Shown: positions 1 through 6,530, counted from the stretch's first letter. The stretch: DNA of 10,078 nt from Pseudomonadota bacterium (GCA_021821425.1 JAKACL010000088.1:1-10078), one strand, 5' to 3'. Translations and numbers: made by a program. The notes: a model not told the origin generated them from the sequence alone.

Positions 1-466
1 CGCCGCTGATGTTCTGGATGTCCTCGTCGAGCCTGAGTTCGCTGCCGAGAGTCTTGCCGTTGAACTGGGCACGCCACTTGGGATTGCGAATCTCGCCGCC
101 ATGGGTTTCACGATAGTCCAGTATCTCCACCCCACGCACCGAGCCATCCATGCCGATGGCCACGGCATAGGTGATGAACTCATGCTTGCCGTAGACTTCA
201 TCAACCATGAACCAGCCGGTCTGCCGGCCACCGCGCATCACCTTCCACACGGGTTGTTCAGGAAAACGAAGCCGCACCCCGGAGGTTTTCTCGACGAACT
301 TCCTCTGTTCGGCAGACAACTGGACCGGCGCGGCATCGAAGCTGTCCGCCTGCGGGTACATGAGCTTTTGCGCCTGCTCGGTGGAGAGGTACTGCACCGC
401 ATACACCGGCGCGGCTGCTGGCAGGACCAGCGCCGGGATCAACAGCCAGGAAGGATGCTGTTTCAT
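1..466 (-). CDS. Secreted FMN-binding domain protein, 3' end missing
   Basis: Probable extracytoplasmic flavoprotein of the FMN-binding (NqrC/RnfG-like, PF04205) type. The first 155 codons are present. Residues 1-23 form a signal peptide: a short basic start, a Leu/Ala/Pro-rich core, and a VYA cleavage site. The second half has the pattern of this domain: a stretch around GWFMVDEVYGKHEFITYAV, then MDGSVRGVEILDYRETHGGEI, then DEDIQNISG at the cut. In this family the next residues are Ala-Thr/Ser-x-x-Thr/Ser, where the flavinyltransferase ApbE attaches FMN covalently to the Thr/Ser. The one leftover base (G) fits a GCN alanine codon. The start is chosen from GAGGA four bases upstream of ATG. 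It begins only 7 bases after the DUF6662 stop, so the two are almost certainly co-transcribed. Electron donor and acceptor cannot be read from the sequence. Confidence 0.85.
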   Translation of the reverse strand, partial: MKQHPSWLLIPALVLPAAAPVYAVQYLSTEQAQKLMYPQADSFDAAPVQLSAEQRKFVEKTSGVRLRFPEQPVWKVMRGGRQTGWFMVDEVYGKHEFITYAVAIGMDGSVRGVEILDYRETHGGEIRNPKWRAQFNGKTLGSELRLDEDIQNISG

Positions 467-473
467 ACCATCC

Positions 474-1424
474 TCAGAAGTTGAAGCCGAGCTTGAAGCG
501 CAGCTCGTGCTTGGTTTTCTCGATCAGATGCAGGTCCTCGGTCTGGCCGATGTATTGCTCCTTGCCCCCGGCAAGCTGATTGAAATAGGTCAGCGTCGCC
601 CACCAGTCCTTGCTGCCGTAATGAATCGATGGTCCGGCGAACAGCGACCAGCGCTCCTGCCCGACCTCGGTCTCGAACTCGGTCTCATACATGGTTTCCG
701 CGCCGACGTACCAATTGGGTGCAAAACGATAGGCTGCGCCGCCCCCAAGCTTGAATTCGAGTTCCATCTCCGGGTCTGTCGGCCACTCAAATGTCGCCGT
801 GGGGTCAGCTGTCAATGCCTGGATCGCCGCATCCGCACTGGCCTGGGTGGCGGCATTGAGCGGTGCGCGCTTGGCATAGGTGCCCTCTAAGCCGGTGTTC
901 AGCATGAGCGACAACTGATCGTCCAGGAAAAGTTTCTGCAACTGCATACCGACTTCGAACTTGGTGGTGTCCTTGTCCCTGCCCGAATGCGGATCCAGCC
1001 AGCTCTGCTGCAGCGAGAAGGTGGCAGACAGCCCAATGTCATCCTTTGCAGGGGAAAGGAAGTTGTACTTGAGCTTAGCCTCGATGCCGGACGGCTTCAA
1101 ACCGTAGTTCTCCGGCCCCGGCATGTAGCCGTCAATCACCAGACCGCTGGTGTCGATTGACTGCCCCTTGAGTTCCACGCCGCCCGTCAGCCTGTGGGTC
1201 AACCCGTATTCGTATTCGAGCGAATAGTCATTCGCCGAGTATTCGCCACGCCCTTTGTCCCAGCGATGGGTGACAAAGATATAGGCATCGCTCGCGCCCT
1301 TTGGCAGAGTTTCTGCGCCAGACACGTACCCGAGCAGGTTCTCGTCTGCGTGTGCGCCGCCGCTGGAGCCCAGCGAAATACCCAGGGCCAGCATAGCCAA
1401 TGCAAGTTTGTTTTGATGTTTCAT
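474..1424 (-). CDS. DUF6662 family outer-membrane beta-barrel protein
   Basis: A 316-residue protein that I recognise as DUF6662, a family of unknown function. The family's N-terminal pattern is visible: ENLLGYVSGAETLPKGA at about residues 28-44, then a YEYGLTHRL strand pair and QSIDTSGLVIDGYMPGPENY at about 88-107. Residues 1-26 are a signal peptide ending GGAHA before DEN. The mature part is rich in alternating polar/hydrophobic strands and aromatic residues and ends in phenylalanine (FKLGFNF), as expected for a BAM-assembled barrel. An Ala-rich segment at about 188-212 looks like a loop insertion. GGAA lies six bases upstream of the ATG. It is followed 7 bases later by the FMN-binding gene and lies 118 bases after hemP, so it probably belongs to the same iron-controlled unit. 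It could be a porin-like channel or a scaffold; the sequence does not decide. Confidence 0.85.
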   Translation of the reverse strand: MKHQNKLALAMLALGISLGSSGGAHADENLLGYVSGAETLPKGASDAYIFVTHRWDKGRGEYSANDYSLEYEYGLTHRLTGGVELKGQSIDTSGLVIDGYMPGPENYGLKPSGIEAKLKYNFLSPAKDDIGLSATFSLQQSWLDPHSGRDKDTTKFEVGMQLQKLFLDDQLSLMLNTGLEGTYAKRAPLNAATQASADAAIQALTADPTATFEWPTDPEMELEFKLGGGAAYRFAPNWYVGAETMYETEFETEVGQERWSLFAGPSIHYGSKDWWATLTYFNQLAGGKEQYIGQTEDLHLIEKTKHELRFKLGFNF

Positions 1425-1466
1425 GTCCTATTCCGGTCAAGTCAGTTGATGTGAATTGGCTGGCTT

Positions 1467-1508
1467 GTCCGAAAATACGGACTGGCTGGCTGAAAACGCC
1501 AATGGCGC
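1467..1508 (-). other. Two small inverted repeats in the hemP-DUF6662 spacer
   Basis: The 118-base spacer contains two hairpins. GTCCG/CGGAC at 1467-1471/1478-1482 has a six-base A-rich loop and is flanked on both sides by GGCTGGCT copies. CGCC/GGCG at 1497-1500/1504-1507 is followed on the minus strand by four T residues. The second could act as a weak attenuator that favours hemP over downstream genes, or the pair could be mRNA processing sites. Both stems are short (4-5 bp). Confidence 0.3.
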
Positions 1509-1542
1509 TCGTGCTTAGTTAAGGAAGACTTCGTCTCCCGCT

Positions 1543-1716
1543 TTATTTAGTCAGAATGAGCTTGTCGTTACGCGTGAGGCTCAGTTGATACATCTGGCCA
1601 TTATGGACGATGCGAATGGCGCCCTGCCCGCCCAGCAGGCGCTCGGCCGGAACCGGCTTGCTGAGATCGAAGACCTGGTATTTCAAAGTGTCTTGTGAAG
1701 CGTATTGCCTATCCAT
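1543..1716 (-). CDS. hemP: HemP-type hemin uptake small protein
   Basis: A 57-residue protein of the HemP family, a small, usually iron-regulated protein found beside heme and iron uptake genes; its molecular role is not settled. The C-terminal half carries the family signature: GQGAIRIVHNGQMYQLSLTR followed by NDKLILTK at the very end. The reading frame stays open 17 codons further upstream (to 1767), but that extension would be translated through the Fur-like palindrome and the -10 box. The start is therefore taken at the ATG at 1714-1716 (MDRQYASQ). There is no clear Shine-Dalgarno sequence; the leader is a pyrimidine-rich hexamer repeat. It is first gene of the leftward unit hemP - DUF6662 - FMN-binding protein. 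No TonB-dependent receptor or heme transporter is visible inside the window. Confidence 0.85.
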   Translation of the reverse strand: MDRQYASQDTLKYQVFDLSKPVPAERLLGGQGAIRIVHNGQMYQLSLTRNDKLILTK

Positions 1717-1734
1717 GATACGGAAACGGAAACG

Positions 1735-1757
1735 ATAACGAGAATGGTTCTCATTAT
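1735..1757 (-). promoter_or_regulatory. Fur-box-like operator over the hemP promoter
   Basis: A 23-base palindrome centred on 1746, in which 9 of 11 base pairs are symmetric. Its 15-base core at 1739-1753 matches the 7-1-7 Fur consensus (TGATAAT-N-ATTATCA) at 11 of 14 positions. It overlaps the downstream edge of the -10 box and the expected transcription start, so iron-loaded Fur bound here would block hemP transcription. The Fur assignment rests on consensus match and on hemP being a classic Fur target. Confidence 0.8.
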
Positions 1758-1780
1758 AATAATACAAAGAATACTGTCAA
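1753..1780 (-). promoter_or_regulatory. Near-consensus sigma70 promoter of hemP
   Basis: On the minus strand, a perfect TTGACA (1775-1780) is separated by 16 bases from a perfect TATAAT (1753-1758). The expected start is near 1746, leaving a leader of about 29 bases before the hemP ATG at 1716. A promoter this strong makes sense if it is held off by a repressor, here the overlapping Fur-like palindrome. Confidence 0.85.
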
Positions 1781-1838
1781 CCCCTTTTAGAAACGGATGT
1801 GTTTGATCATGAGCGGTCGAAGCTGGCAAACTCGGCCC

Positions 1839-3095
1839 ATGCAAATTGACCACGATTTTCTGCTTGCCGCTTTCCGAACTGCCCTCTCGGCCGCCACGCC
1901 GCAGCACCTTTTACCCCCACACTTGCCAGCCCCGCCCAAGGGCCGCACCCTGGTGGTAGGCGGCGGCAAGGCGGCGGCCTCGATGGCCAAAGCTGTCGAG
2001 GATCTGTGGCCTGTCAACGCCCCGCTGTCCGGTCTGGTGGTGACGCGCTACCAGCACGGACTGCCACTCGAGCGCATAGAGGTGATCGAAGCCAGCCACC
2101 CCCTGCCCGACGGACGCGGCGCCGAGGCGGCAACGCGCATGCTGGAGGAAATCGCCAAACTCACGCCCGACGACCTGCTGTTGGTGCTGATTTCCGGCGG
2201 CGGATCGAGCCTGCTGGCCTTGCCGGTGGACGGCGTGACGCTAAAGGAATTGCGCGCGGTAACCAAGGCCCTGCTCGCGAGCGGCGCCTCGATCCAGGAA
2301 ATCAACACCGTGCGCAAGCACCTCACCCGTTTTTCCGGTGGGCAGGTCGCGGCGGCCAGCCGGGCGCCGGTACGCGCGCTGATTTTGTCCGACGTGGTGG
2401 GCGACGATCCCAGCTATATCGCCTCCGGCCCCTGCGCGCCCGATCCTGACACCTTTGCCGATGCACTCGCCTTGTTGCATCGCTATGGCATCACCCCTCC
2501 CCTCGCAGTTAGCGAACACTTGCTTCGCGGCCAGCGCAGCGAGGTCGCCGATACGCCCAAGCCGGGCAGCGCAGTGTTCGCCCATACCGAGAATCGCATT
2601 GTCGGCAGCGCTCGCGCCTCTTTGTCTGCCGCGCAAAGCTGGCTGGAACAGCAGGGCTTTAGCGTGATCAACCTGGGGGAAATCGAGGGCGAATCAAGCG
2701 TCGTGGCTGTCACTCACGCGGAGATGATTCGATCGAGCAAGGCCCGCCCGCTCGCCCTGCTCTCCGGCGGCGAAACCACTGTGACGGTAGGGAACGAGCA
2801 CGGCCGCGGCGGACGCAACACGGAATACCTTCTGGCCCTGGGCCTTGCGCTGCGAGATGTGGCTGGCGTATGGGCAATTGCCTGCGACACCGACGGCATC
2901 GACGGCACCGAGGACAATGCCGGTGCGGTGTGGACGCCGGACAGCCTTTCGCGCGCCGACGCTGCGGGTCTTGACGCCGCGTCCATGCTCGCCGCCAATG
3001 ATGCCTACGGTTTTTTCGCCGCGCTGGGCGACCTGGTCGTCACCGCCCCTACCCGCACCAACGTCAACGATTTCCGGCTGCTGATTCTTGCCTAA
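1839..3095 (+). CDS. gckA: Glycerate 2-kinase, MOFRL family
   Basis: A cytoplasmic kinase that phosphorylates D-glycerate with ATP to 2-phosphoglycerate, as in the serine cycle and in tartrate or glyoxylate breakdown (GckA/TtuD type, unrelated to GarK). The blocks of the family appear in order, numbered from the chosen start: GGGKA at about 41-45; SGGGSSLL at 119-126; VRKHLTRFSGGQ near 158-169; LSDVVGDDPSYIASGP at 183-198; and the C-terminal MOFRL part with SGGETTVT at 309-316, GRGGRNTE at 322-329, ACDTDGIDGTEDNAGA at 348-363 and TNVNDFR near the end. Length is 418 residues, usual for the family. The frame is open to ATG codons at 1797 and 1809; 1839 (MQIDHDFLLAAF) is preferred because it matches the usual N-terminus, but no start has a convincing ribosome site. 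It runs divergently from hemP. No glyoxylate carboligase or tartronate reductase gene is adjacent. Confidence 0.9.
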   Translation: MQIDHDFLLAAFRTALSAATPQHLLPPHLPAPPKGRTLVVGGGKAAASMAKAVEDLWPVNAPLSGLVVTRYQHGLPLERIEVIEASHPLPDGRGAEAATRMLEEIAKLTPDDLLLVLISGGGSSLLALPVDGVTLKELRAVTKALLASGASIQEINTVRKHLTRFSGGQVAAASRAPVRALILSDVVGDDPSYIASGPCAPDPDTFADALALLHRYGITPPLAVSEHLLRGQRSEVADTPKPGSAVFAHTENRIVGSARASLSAAQSWLEQQGFSVINLGEIEGESSVVAVTHAEMIRSSKARPLALLSGGETTVTVGNEHGRGGRNTEYLLALGLALRDVAGVWAIACDTDGIDGTEDNAGAVWTPDSLSRADAAGLDAASMLAANDAYGFFAALGDLVVTAPTRTNVNDFRLLILA

Positions 3096-3101
3096 CCCGT
3101 T

Positions 3102-3836
3102 TCAATGCGGGCGTATGATCTGCACAAGATCGCCCACCTTGAGTTCGTATTTCTCGGCCGCACTGCCGCGGTTCACCGCAAGCTCAAGCAGGCCCACGCT
3201 GTTGGCAAACCAGAACCGTTCGCCCTTGCCGACTGCGCCAAAGGTTTCGGCATGGCGGAATTCGGCATGGGCGGCAACGATAATGGCACTTTGCGGTATC
3301 GCCTCGGCGCGTATGCCAGTCCAGGCATTGCCGTAATGATCGACGTAGATGATGCGCGGCAAATCGCCGGCATCGAACTCGACGTGCAGCTTGGGCTTGA
3401 TTTCCAGCTTGTCGTAGGGAAACTCGCCCTTGGCAATATGAGCGGCGATAACGGCGAAGATGTCGCGCCCATGAAAGGTCATTGACACCAGCGGCGGCTG
3501 CCAGGTGATGCGCCAGACCTTGCTGTCCGCGCTGCGCGCCGCCGCCACTGACAGAACGCCGTTGTCGGGGCCGACAAACCAGTGGCCGTCAGCACTCAGC
3601 ACCACCCCGTCGCGCGCAGTACCGACGCCAGGATCCACCACGCACAGGAAGGTGGTGCCAGCAGGAAAGTGTGGGGCAAAGGCCGGCAGCAGGTGGGCGC
3701 AGGCATGGGCATTGAAGTCAGGGGCATCGTGCAGCAGATCCACCACCTGCTGTTCTGGGGCCAGTTCGTGTATGCGCGCCTTGACCTGGCCGACATAGGG
3801 ATCGCTGATGCCAAAATCAGTGAGCAAAACTATCAT
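3102..3836 (-). CDS. S-adenosylmethionine hydrolase (SAM hydroxide adenosyltransferase, DUF62 family)
   Basis: A 244-residue cytoplasmic protein of the DUF62/SAM hydroxide adenosyltransferase family, which splits S-adenosylmethionine with water into adenosine and methionine; chlorinases and fluorinases belong to the same superfamily. Visible signatures: LTDFG at residues 5-9; VVDPGVGTAR at 66-75, carrying the catalytic Asp68 and Arg75; WFVGPDNGVL at 86-95; FHGRDIF at 121-127, carrying the catalytic His122; and NSVGLLELAVNRGSA near the C-terminus. The Asp-Arg-His set is that of the hydrolase, and length is within the family range. GGAG lies five bases before the ATG. It lies just beyond the rplQ terminator with its own candidate promoter and converges on the glycerate kinase gene with 6 bases between stops. 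The biological purpose of this activity is not well established. Confidence 0.92.
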   Translation of the reverse strand: MIVLLTDFGISDPYVGQVKARIHELAPEQQVVDLLHDAPDFNAHACAHLLPAFAPHFPAGTTFLCVVDPGVGTARDGVVLSADGHWFVGPDNGVLSVAAARSADSKVWRITWQPPLVSMTFHGRDIFAVIAAHIAKGEFPYDKLEIKPKLHVEFDAGDLPRIIYVDHYGNAWTGIRAEAIPQSAIIVAAHAEFRHAETFGAVGKGERFWFANSVGLLELAVNRGSAAEKYELKVGDLVQIIRPH

Positions 3837-3860
3837 GCCGTCTCCATTTACCTCGCTTCG

Positions 3861-3889
3861 AATATGCGACAGCGATGCCAGGTTGGCAA
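3861..3889 (-). promoter_or_regulatory. Candidate promoter of the SAM hydrolase gene, with inverted repeat
   Basis: On the minus strand, TTGCCA (3884-3889, 5 of 6 matches to consensus) and CATATT (3861-3866, 4 of 6) are separated by 17 bases, upstream of the gene starting at 3836. A perfect inverted repeat TGCCA-N3-TGGCA at 3876-3888 overlaps the -35 box and could be an operator. A separate promoter is needed because a strong terminator lies just upstream. Confidence 0.5.
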
Positions 3890-3901
3890 TAGCCGCGCAT
3901 G

Positions 3902-3926
3902 AAAAAAGCCGGGCAAGCCCGGCTTT
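3902..3926 (-). terminator. Rho-independent terminator of the alpha operon
   Basis: A perfect GCCGGGC/GCCCGGC stem (3908-3914/3917-3923), extended by A-T pairs on both sides, is followed on the minus strand by a run of six T residues (3902-3907). It begins 28 bases after the rplQ stop. On the plus strand it is followed by TTTGTTT, but no plus-strand gene reads into it. Confidence 0.95.
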
Positions 3927-3953
3927 GTTTCATTGCTGCAAAGACCCTGCCGC

Positions 3954-4349
3954 TTACTCGGCGGCAGCCGGCTCGGCAGCCGTCTCGACTTCGGGGCGGT
4001 CAAGCAACTCGACCAAGGCCATGGGCGCATTGTCGCCGATGCGATAGCCGAACTTGAGGATGCGCACGTAGCCGCCGGGGCGCTTGGCATAGCGCGGGCC
4101 GAGTTCGTCGAACACCTTGACCACCATCTCGCGGTCGCGCAGGCGGTCGAAGGCCAGGCGGCGATTGGCAAGCGAGGGGGTCTTGCCCAGGGTAATGATG
4201 GGCTCGACCACGCGGCGCAGTTCCTTGGCCTTGGGCAGGGTGGTCTTGATCACTTCATGACGCAACAGGGAGTTTGTCATGTTGCGCAGCATGGCCAGGC
4301 GATGGCTGGTCGTGCGGTTGAGCTTGCGGTTGGATTGACGATGACGCAT
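3954..4349 (-). CDS. rplQ: 50S ribosomal protein L17
   Basis: Large-subunit protein L17, 131 residues, a normal bacterial length. The N-terminus [20 protein letters not shown] and the following [20 protein letters not shown] stretch are diagnostic. The usual core ends around residue 118 ([13 protein letters not shown]), followed by an Ala/Glu-rich tail ([11 protein letters not shown]) of the kind that varies between species. AAGGAA precedes the ATG at good spacing. It is the last gene of the alpha operon, 93 bases after rpoA, and is followed by a strong terminator. Confidence 0.98.
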   Translation of the reverse strand: MRHRQSNRKLNRTTSHRLAMLRNMTNSLLRHEVIKTTLPKAKELRRVVEPIITLGKTPSLANRRLAFDRLRDREMVVKVFDELGPRYAKRPGGYVRILKFGYRIGDNAPMALVELLDRPEVETAAEPAAAE

Positions 4350-4386
4350 GGCTGATTCCTTTCAAATATCTGTTTTTCTTTGGCCA

Positions 4387-4406
4387 GGGCAGTTGCCACA
4401 CTGCCC
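4387..4406 (-). other. Intercistronic hairpin between rpoA and rplQ
   Basis: A perfect 7-bp inverted repeat, GGGCAGT/ACTGCCC (4387-4393/4400-4406) with a six-base loop, sits in the 93-base spacer. On the transcribed strand it is followed by an A-rich stretch rather than T residues, so it is not an intrinsic terminator. It may be an RNA processing or stability element that sets L17 apart from the heavily used rpoA message. Confidence 0.5.
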
Positions 4407-4442
4407 CGCACTTTATTGTTGTGGTTCGATTGTATTGGCCGA

Positions 4443-5426
4443 TCAGGCCTTTTCGAGCCCAGCCGGCGGCCAGTTCTCGAGTTTCATGCCCAGGGACAGG
4501 CCCTTGGAGGCGAGCACTTCCTTGATTTCGTTCAGGGACTTGCGGCCCAGGTTGGGCGTCTTGAGCAATTCGGTTTCGGTGCGCTGGATCAGGTCACCAA
4601 TGTAGTAGATGTTCTCAGCCTTGAGGCAGTTGGCAGAACGCACCGTGAGTTCGAGGTCGTCCACCGGGCGCAGCAGGATCGGATCTACCTGCGGCGCGCG
4701 GGCGGCTTCGCCAGCTGCGGCTTCGGTGCCCTTGAGGTCGGCAAACACCGACAGCTGTTCCACGAGGATACGGGCTGCGGTGCGCACGGCCTCTTCCGGA
4801 TCAACGATGCCATTGGTCTCGATGTCAATGACCAGACGATCAAGGTCGGTGCGCTGCTCGACGCGGGCATTCTCCACCGCGTAGGCGACACGGCGCACGG
4901 GGCTGAAGGAAGCATCCACCAGGATGGAGCCGACACCGCGGGTGTCGGGGTCGATTTTGCGCGCAGGCACGGGCTGGTAACCACGGCCGGCCTCGACCTT
5001 GATTTCCATCTCGAGCTTGCCGCCCTTGGTCAGGTGGGCAATCACGTGATCGGGATTGACGATTTCGACGTCATGGCCGGCTTCGATGTCGGCCGCGGTG
5101 ACCACGCCCTCGCCGCTCTTGGCCAGCTTGAGCAGGGCGGCACCCTTGCCGTGCAGCTTGAAAGCGATGCCTTTTAGGTTGAGCAGGATGTCGACGACGT
5201 CTTCCTGCACGCCCTCGATGGTCGAGTACTCGTGCACCACGCCGGTGATTTTCACTTCGGTCGGCGCATAACCCACCATCGACGACAGCAGGATGCGGCG
5301 CAGGGCGTTGCCCAGGGTGTGGCCGTAGCCGCGCTCGAACGGCTCCATGACAACCTTGGCATGAAGCGGGGTCACACGATCAACTTCAACGATACTGGGT
5401 TTGAGAAATTCCGCTGCAGCTTGCAT
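4443..5426 (-). CDS. rpoA: DNA-directed RNA polymerase subunit alpha
   Basis: The alpha subunit (327 residues), which dimerises to seed RNA polymerase assembly and binds UP elements and activators. The N-terminal domain (about 1-230) carries the assembly motif [20 protein letters not shown] at 31-50. A short Ala-rich linker (about 235-245) leads to the C-terminal domain, with [18 protein letters not shown] at about 256-273; Arg263 here corresponds to the DNA-contacting Arg265 of E. coli. [20 protein letters not shown] follows, and the protein ends after ENWPP. AAAGGA precedes the ATG at a slightly long spacing of about 10 bases. It lies 55 bases downstream of rpsD and 93 bases upstream of rplQ, the usual alpha-operon order. 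Nothing is missing. Confidence 0.99.
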   Translation of the reverse strand: MQAAAEFLKPSIVEVDRVTPLHAKVVMEPFERGYGHTLGNALRRILLSSMVGYAPTEVKITGVVHEYSTIEGVQEDVVDILLNLKGIAFKLHGKGAALLKLAKSGEGVVTAADIEAGHDVEIVNPDHVIAHLTKGGKLEMEIKVEAGRGYQPVPARKIDPDTRGVGSILVDASFSPVRRVAYAVENARVEQRTDLDRLVIDIETNGIVDPEEAVRTAARILVEQLSVFADLKGTEAAAGEAARAPQVDPILLRPVDDLELTVRSANCLKAENIYYIGDLIQRTETELLKTPNLGRKSLNEIKEVLASKGLSLGMKLENWPPAGLEKA

Positions 5427-5481
5427 GTAGGCAGTGTCCTTTAAACGCTGTGACCAGAAACGATGACCAGAGTCTCGTTAA

Positions 5482-6111
5482 TTACTTGGAGTAGAGTTCG
5501 ACCACCAGGGATTCATTGATGGTGGGCGGCAGGTCCGCGCGCTGCGGCATGGACTTGTAGGTACCCTTGAGGCCCTTGATGTCCACTTCCACCCACTCAG
5601 GGAATCCGCGCGACTCGGCCGCTTCGGTAGCACCCTTGATACGCAGGTGGTTCTTGGCGCGCTCAGCCACTTCGACGACGTCACCTGCCTTGACCTGATA
5701 GGAAGGGATATTGACGCGCTTGCCGTTGACCAGGATGCCGTTGTGGCGCACGACTTGGCGTGCCTCGGTGCGCGAGGCGCCGAAACCCATGCGGTAGCAC
5801 ACGGTGTCGAGGCGGCTTTCCAGCAGGCCCAGCAGGTTCTCGCCGGTCACGCCTTTGCGAGCTTCGGCCTTCTTGTAGACCAGGCGGAACTGACGCTCGA
5901 GCACACCGTAAATGCGACGGATCTTCTGCTTCTCGCGCAGTTGCGTGCCATAGCCGGACAGGCGCTGACCGCTTTTCTGGCCGTGCTGGCCGGGGGCGTA
6001 GCTGCGGCGCTCGATCGCGCACTTATCGGTGTAGCACTTCTCGCCCTTGAGGAAGAGTTTCTCCCCCTCGCGACGGCACTGACGACATTTAGCATCCAGG
6101 TTACGGGCCAT
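5482..6111 (-). CDS. rpsD: 30S ribosomal protein S4, zinc-binding (C+) form
   Basis: Primary 16S rRNA-binding assembly protein S4, 209 residues. The N-terminus keeps four cysteines at residues 9, 12, 26 and 31 (C-x2-C-x13-C-x4-C), which is the zinc-binding arrangement; E. coli S4 has lost this set. [11 protein letters not shown] follows, then [19 protein letters not shown]. The S4 RNA-binding domain follows at about 98-160 ([20 protein letters not shown], then [16 protein letters not shown]), and the C-terminus is [16 protein letters not shown] lies six bases before the ATG. In E. coli S4 represses its own operon through a pseudoknot in the rpsM leader; I do not see space for one here. It follows rpsK by 13 bases. 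Confidence 0.98.
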   Translation of the reverse strand: MARNLDAKCRQCRREGEKLFLKGEKCYTDKCAIERRSYAPGQHGQKSGQRLSGYGTQLREKQKIRRIYGVLERQFRLVYKKAEARKGVTGENLLGLLESRLDTVCYRMGFGASRTEARQVVRHNGILVNGKRVNIPSYQVKAGDVVEVAERAKNHLRIKGATEAAESRGFPEWVEVDIKGLKGTYKSMPQRADLPPTINESLVVELYSK

Positions 6112-6124
6112 ATCAAACCTCTAA

Positions 6125-6520
6125 TTAAATGCGGCGCTTCTTGGACGGACGGCAGCCGTTGTGCGGCACCGGAGTCACGTCGGAAATCGCGGTAATCTTG
6201 AAACCAAGGGCGTTGAGCGCGCGCACGGAAGACTCGCGGCCGGGGCCGGGGCCCTTGATGCGCACCTCCAGGTTCTTCACGCCATACTCCTGAGCAGCCT
6301 TGCCTGCGTTTTCGGCGGCAACCTGAGCAGCAAACGGGGTGGATTTGCGCGAGCCCTTGAAGCCGGCGCCGCCCGCGGTCGCCCACGACAGGGCATTGCC
6401 CTGGCGGTCGGTAATGGTGATGATGGTGTTGTTGAAGGAGGCGTGCACGTGGGCAATACCCTCGGCAACGCTCTTCTTTACCTTCTTGCGAACACGGGTA
6501 GCAGCGGTTTTGGTTGCCAT
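6125..6520 (-). CDS. rpsK: 30S ribosomal protein S11
   Basis: Small-subunit platform protein S11, 131 residues, which contacts mRNA near the Shine-Dalgarno helix. The family blocks are clear: [20 protein letters not shown] at about 21-40, [20 protein letters not shown] next, [14 protein letters not shown] near residue 90, and the C-terminus [16 protein letters not shown]. The Asn-Gly in PHNGC is the site known to become isoaspartate in E. coli S11. AAGGAA, placed six bases before the ATG, overlaps the rpsM stop codon region, consistent with coupled translation. It starts 10 bases after rpsM. Confidence 0.98.
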   Translation of the reverse strand: MATKTAATRVRKKVKKSVAEGIAHVHASFNNTIITITDRQGNALSWATAGGAGFKGSRKSTPFAAQVAAENAGKAAQEYGVKNLEVRIKGPGPGRESSVRALNALGFKITAISDVTPVPHNGCRPSKKRRI

Positions 6521-6530
6521 CTAGCTTTCC

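Noticed and set aside
101..890. Plus-strand frames over the FMN-binding and DUF6662 genes
   Set aside because: The minus-strand proteins have signal peptides, ribosome sites and family patterns; the plus-strand frames have none.
1717..1767. A 17-codon N-terminal extension of HemP
   Set aside because: It would be translated from sequence including the -10 box and Fur-like palindrome, and its Arg/Phe/Tyr repeats come from the hexamer-repeat leader.
3096..3111. CCCG/CGGG inverted repeat as terminator between the convergent glycerate kinase and SAM hydrolase genes
   Set aside because: The stem is only 4 bp with an eight-base loop and no T run on either strand.
4380..5177. A 265-codon open frame on the plus strand opposite rpoA
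   Set aside because: It is antisense to an unmistakable rpoA, resembles no protein I know, and has no ribosome site or neighbour on that strand. Long antisense frames are common opposite GC-rich genes.
5647..6195. A 182-codon plus-strand frame opposite rpsD and rpsK
   Set aside because: It is a reading-frame mirror of two conserved ribosomal protein genes, with no recognisable motif.
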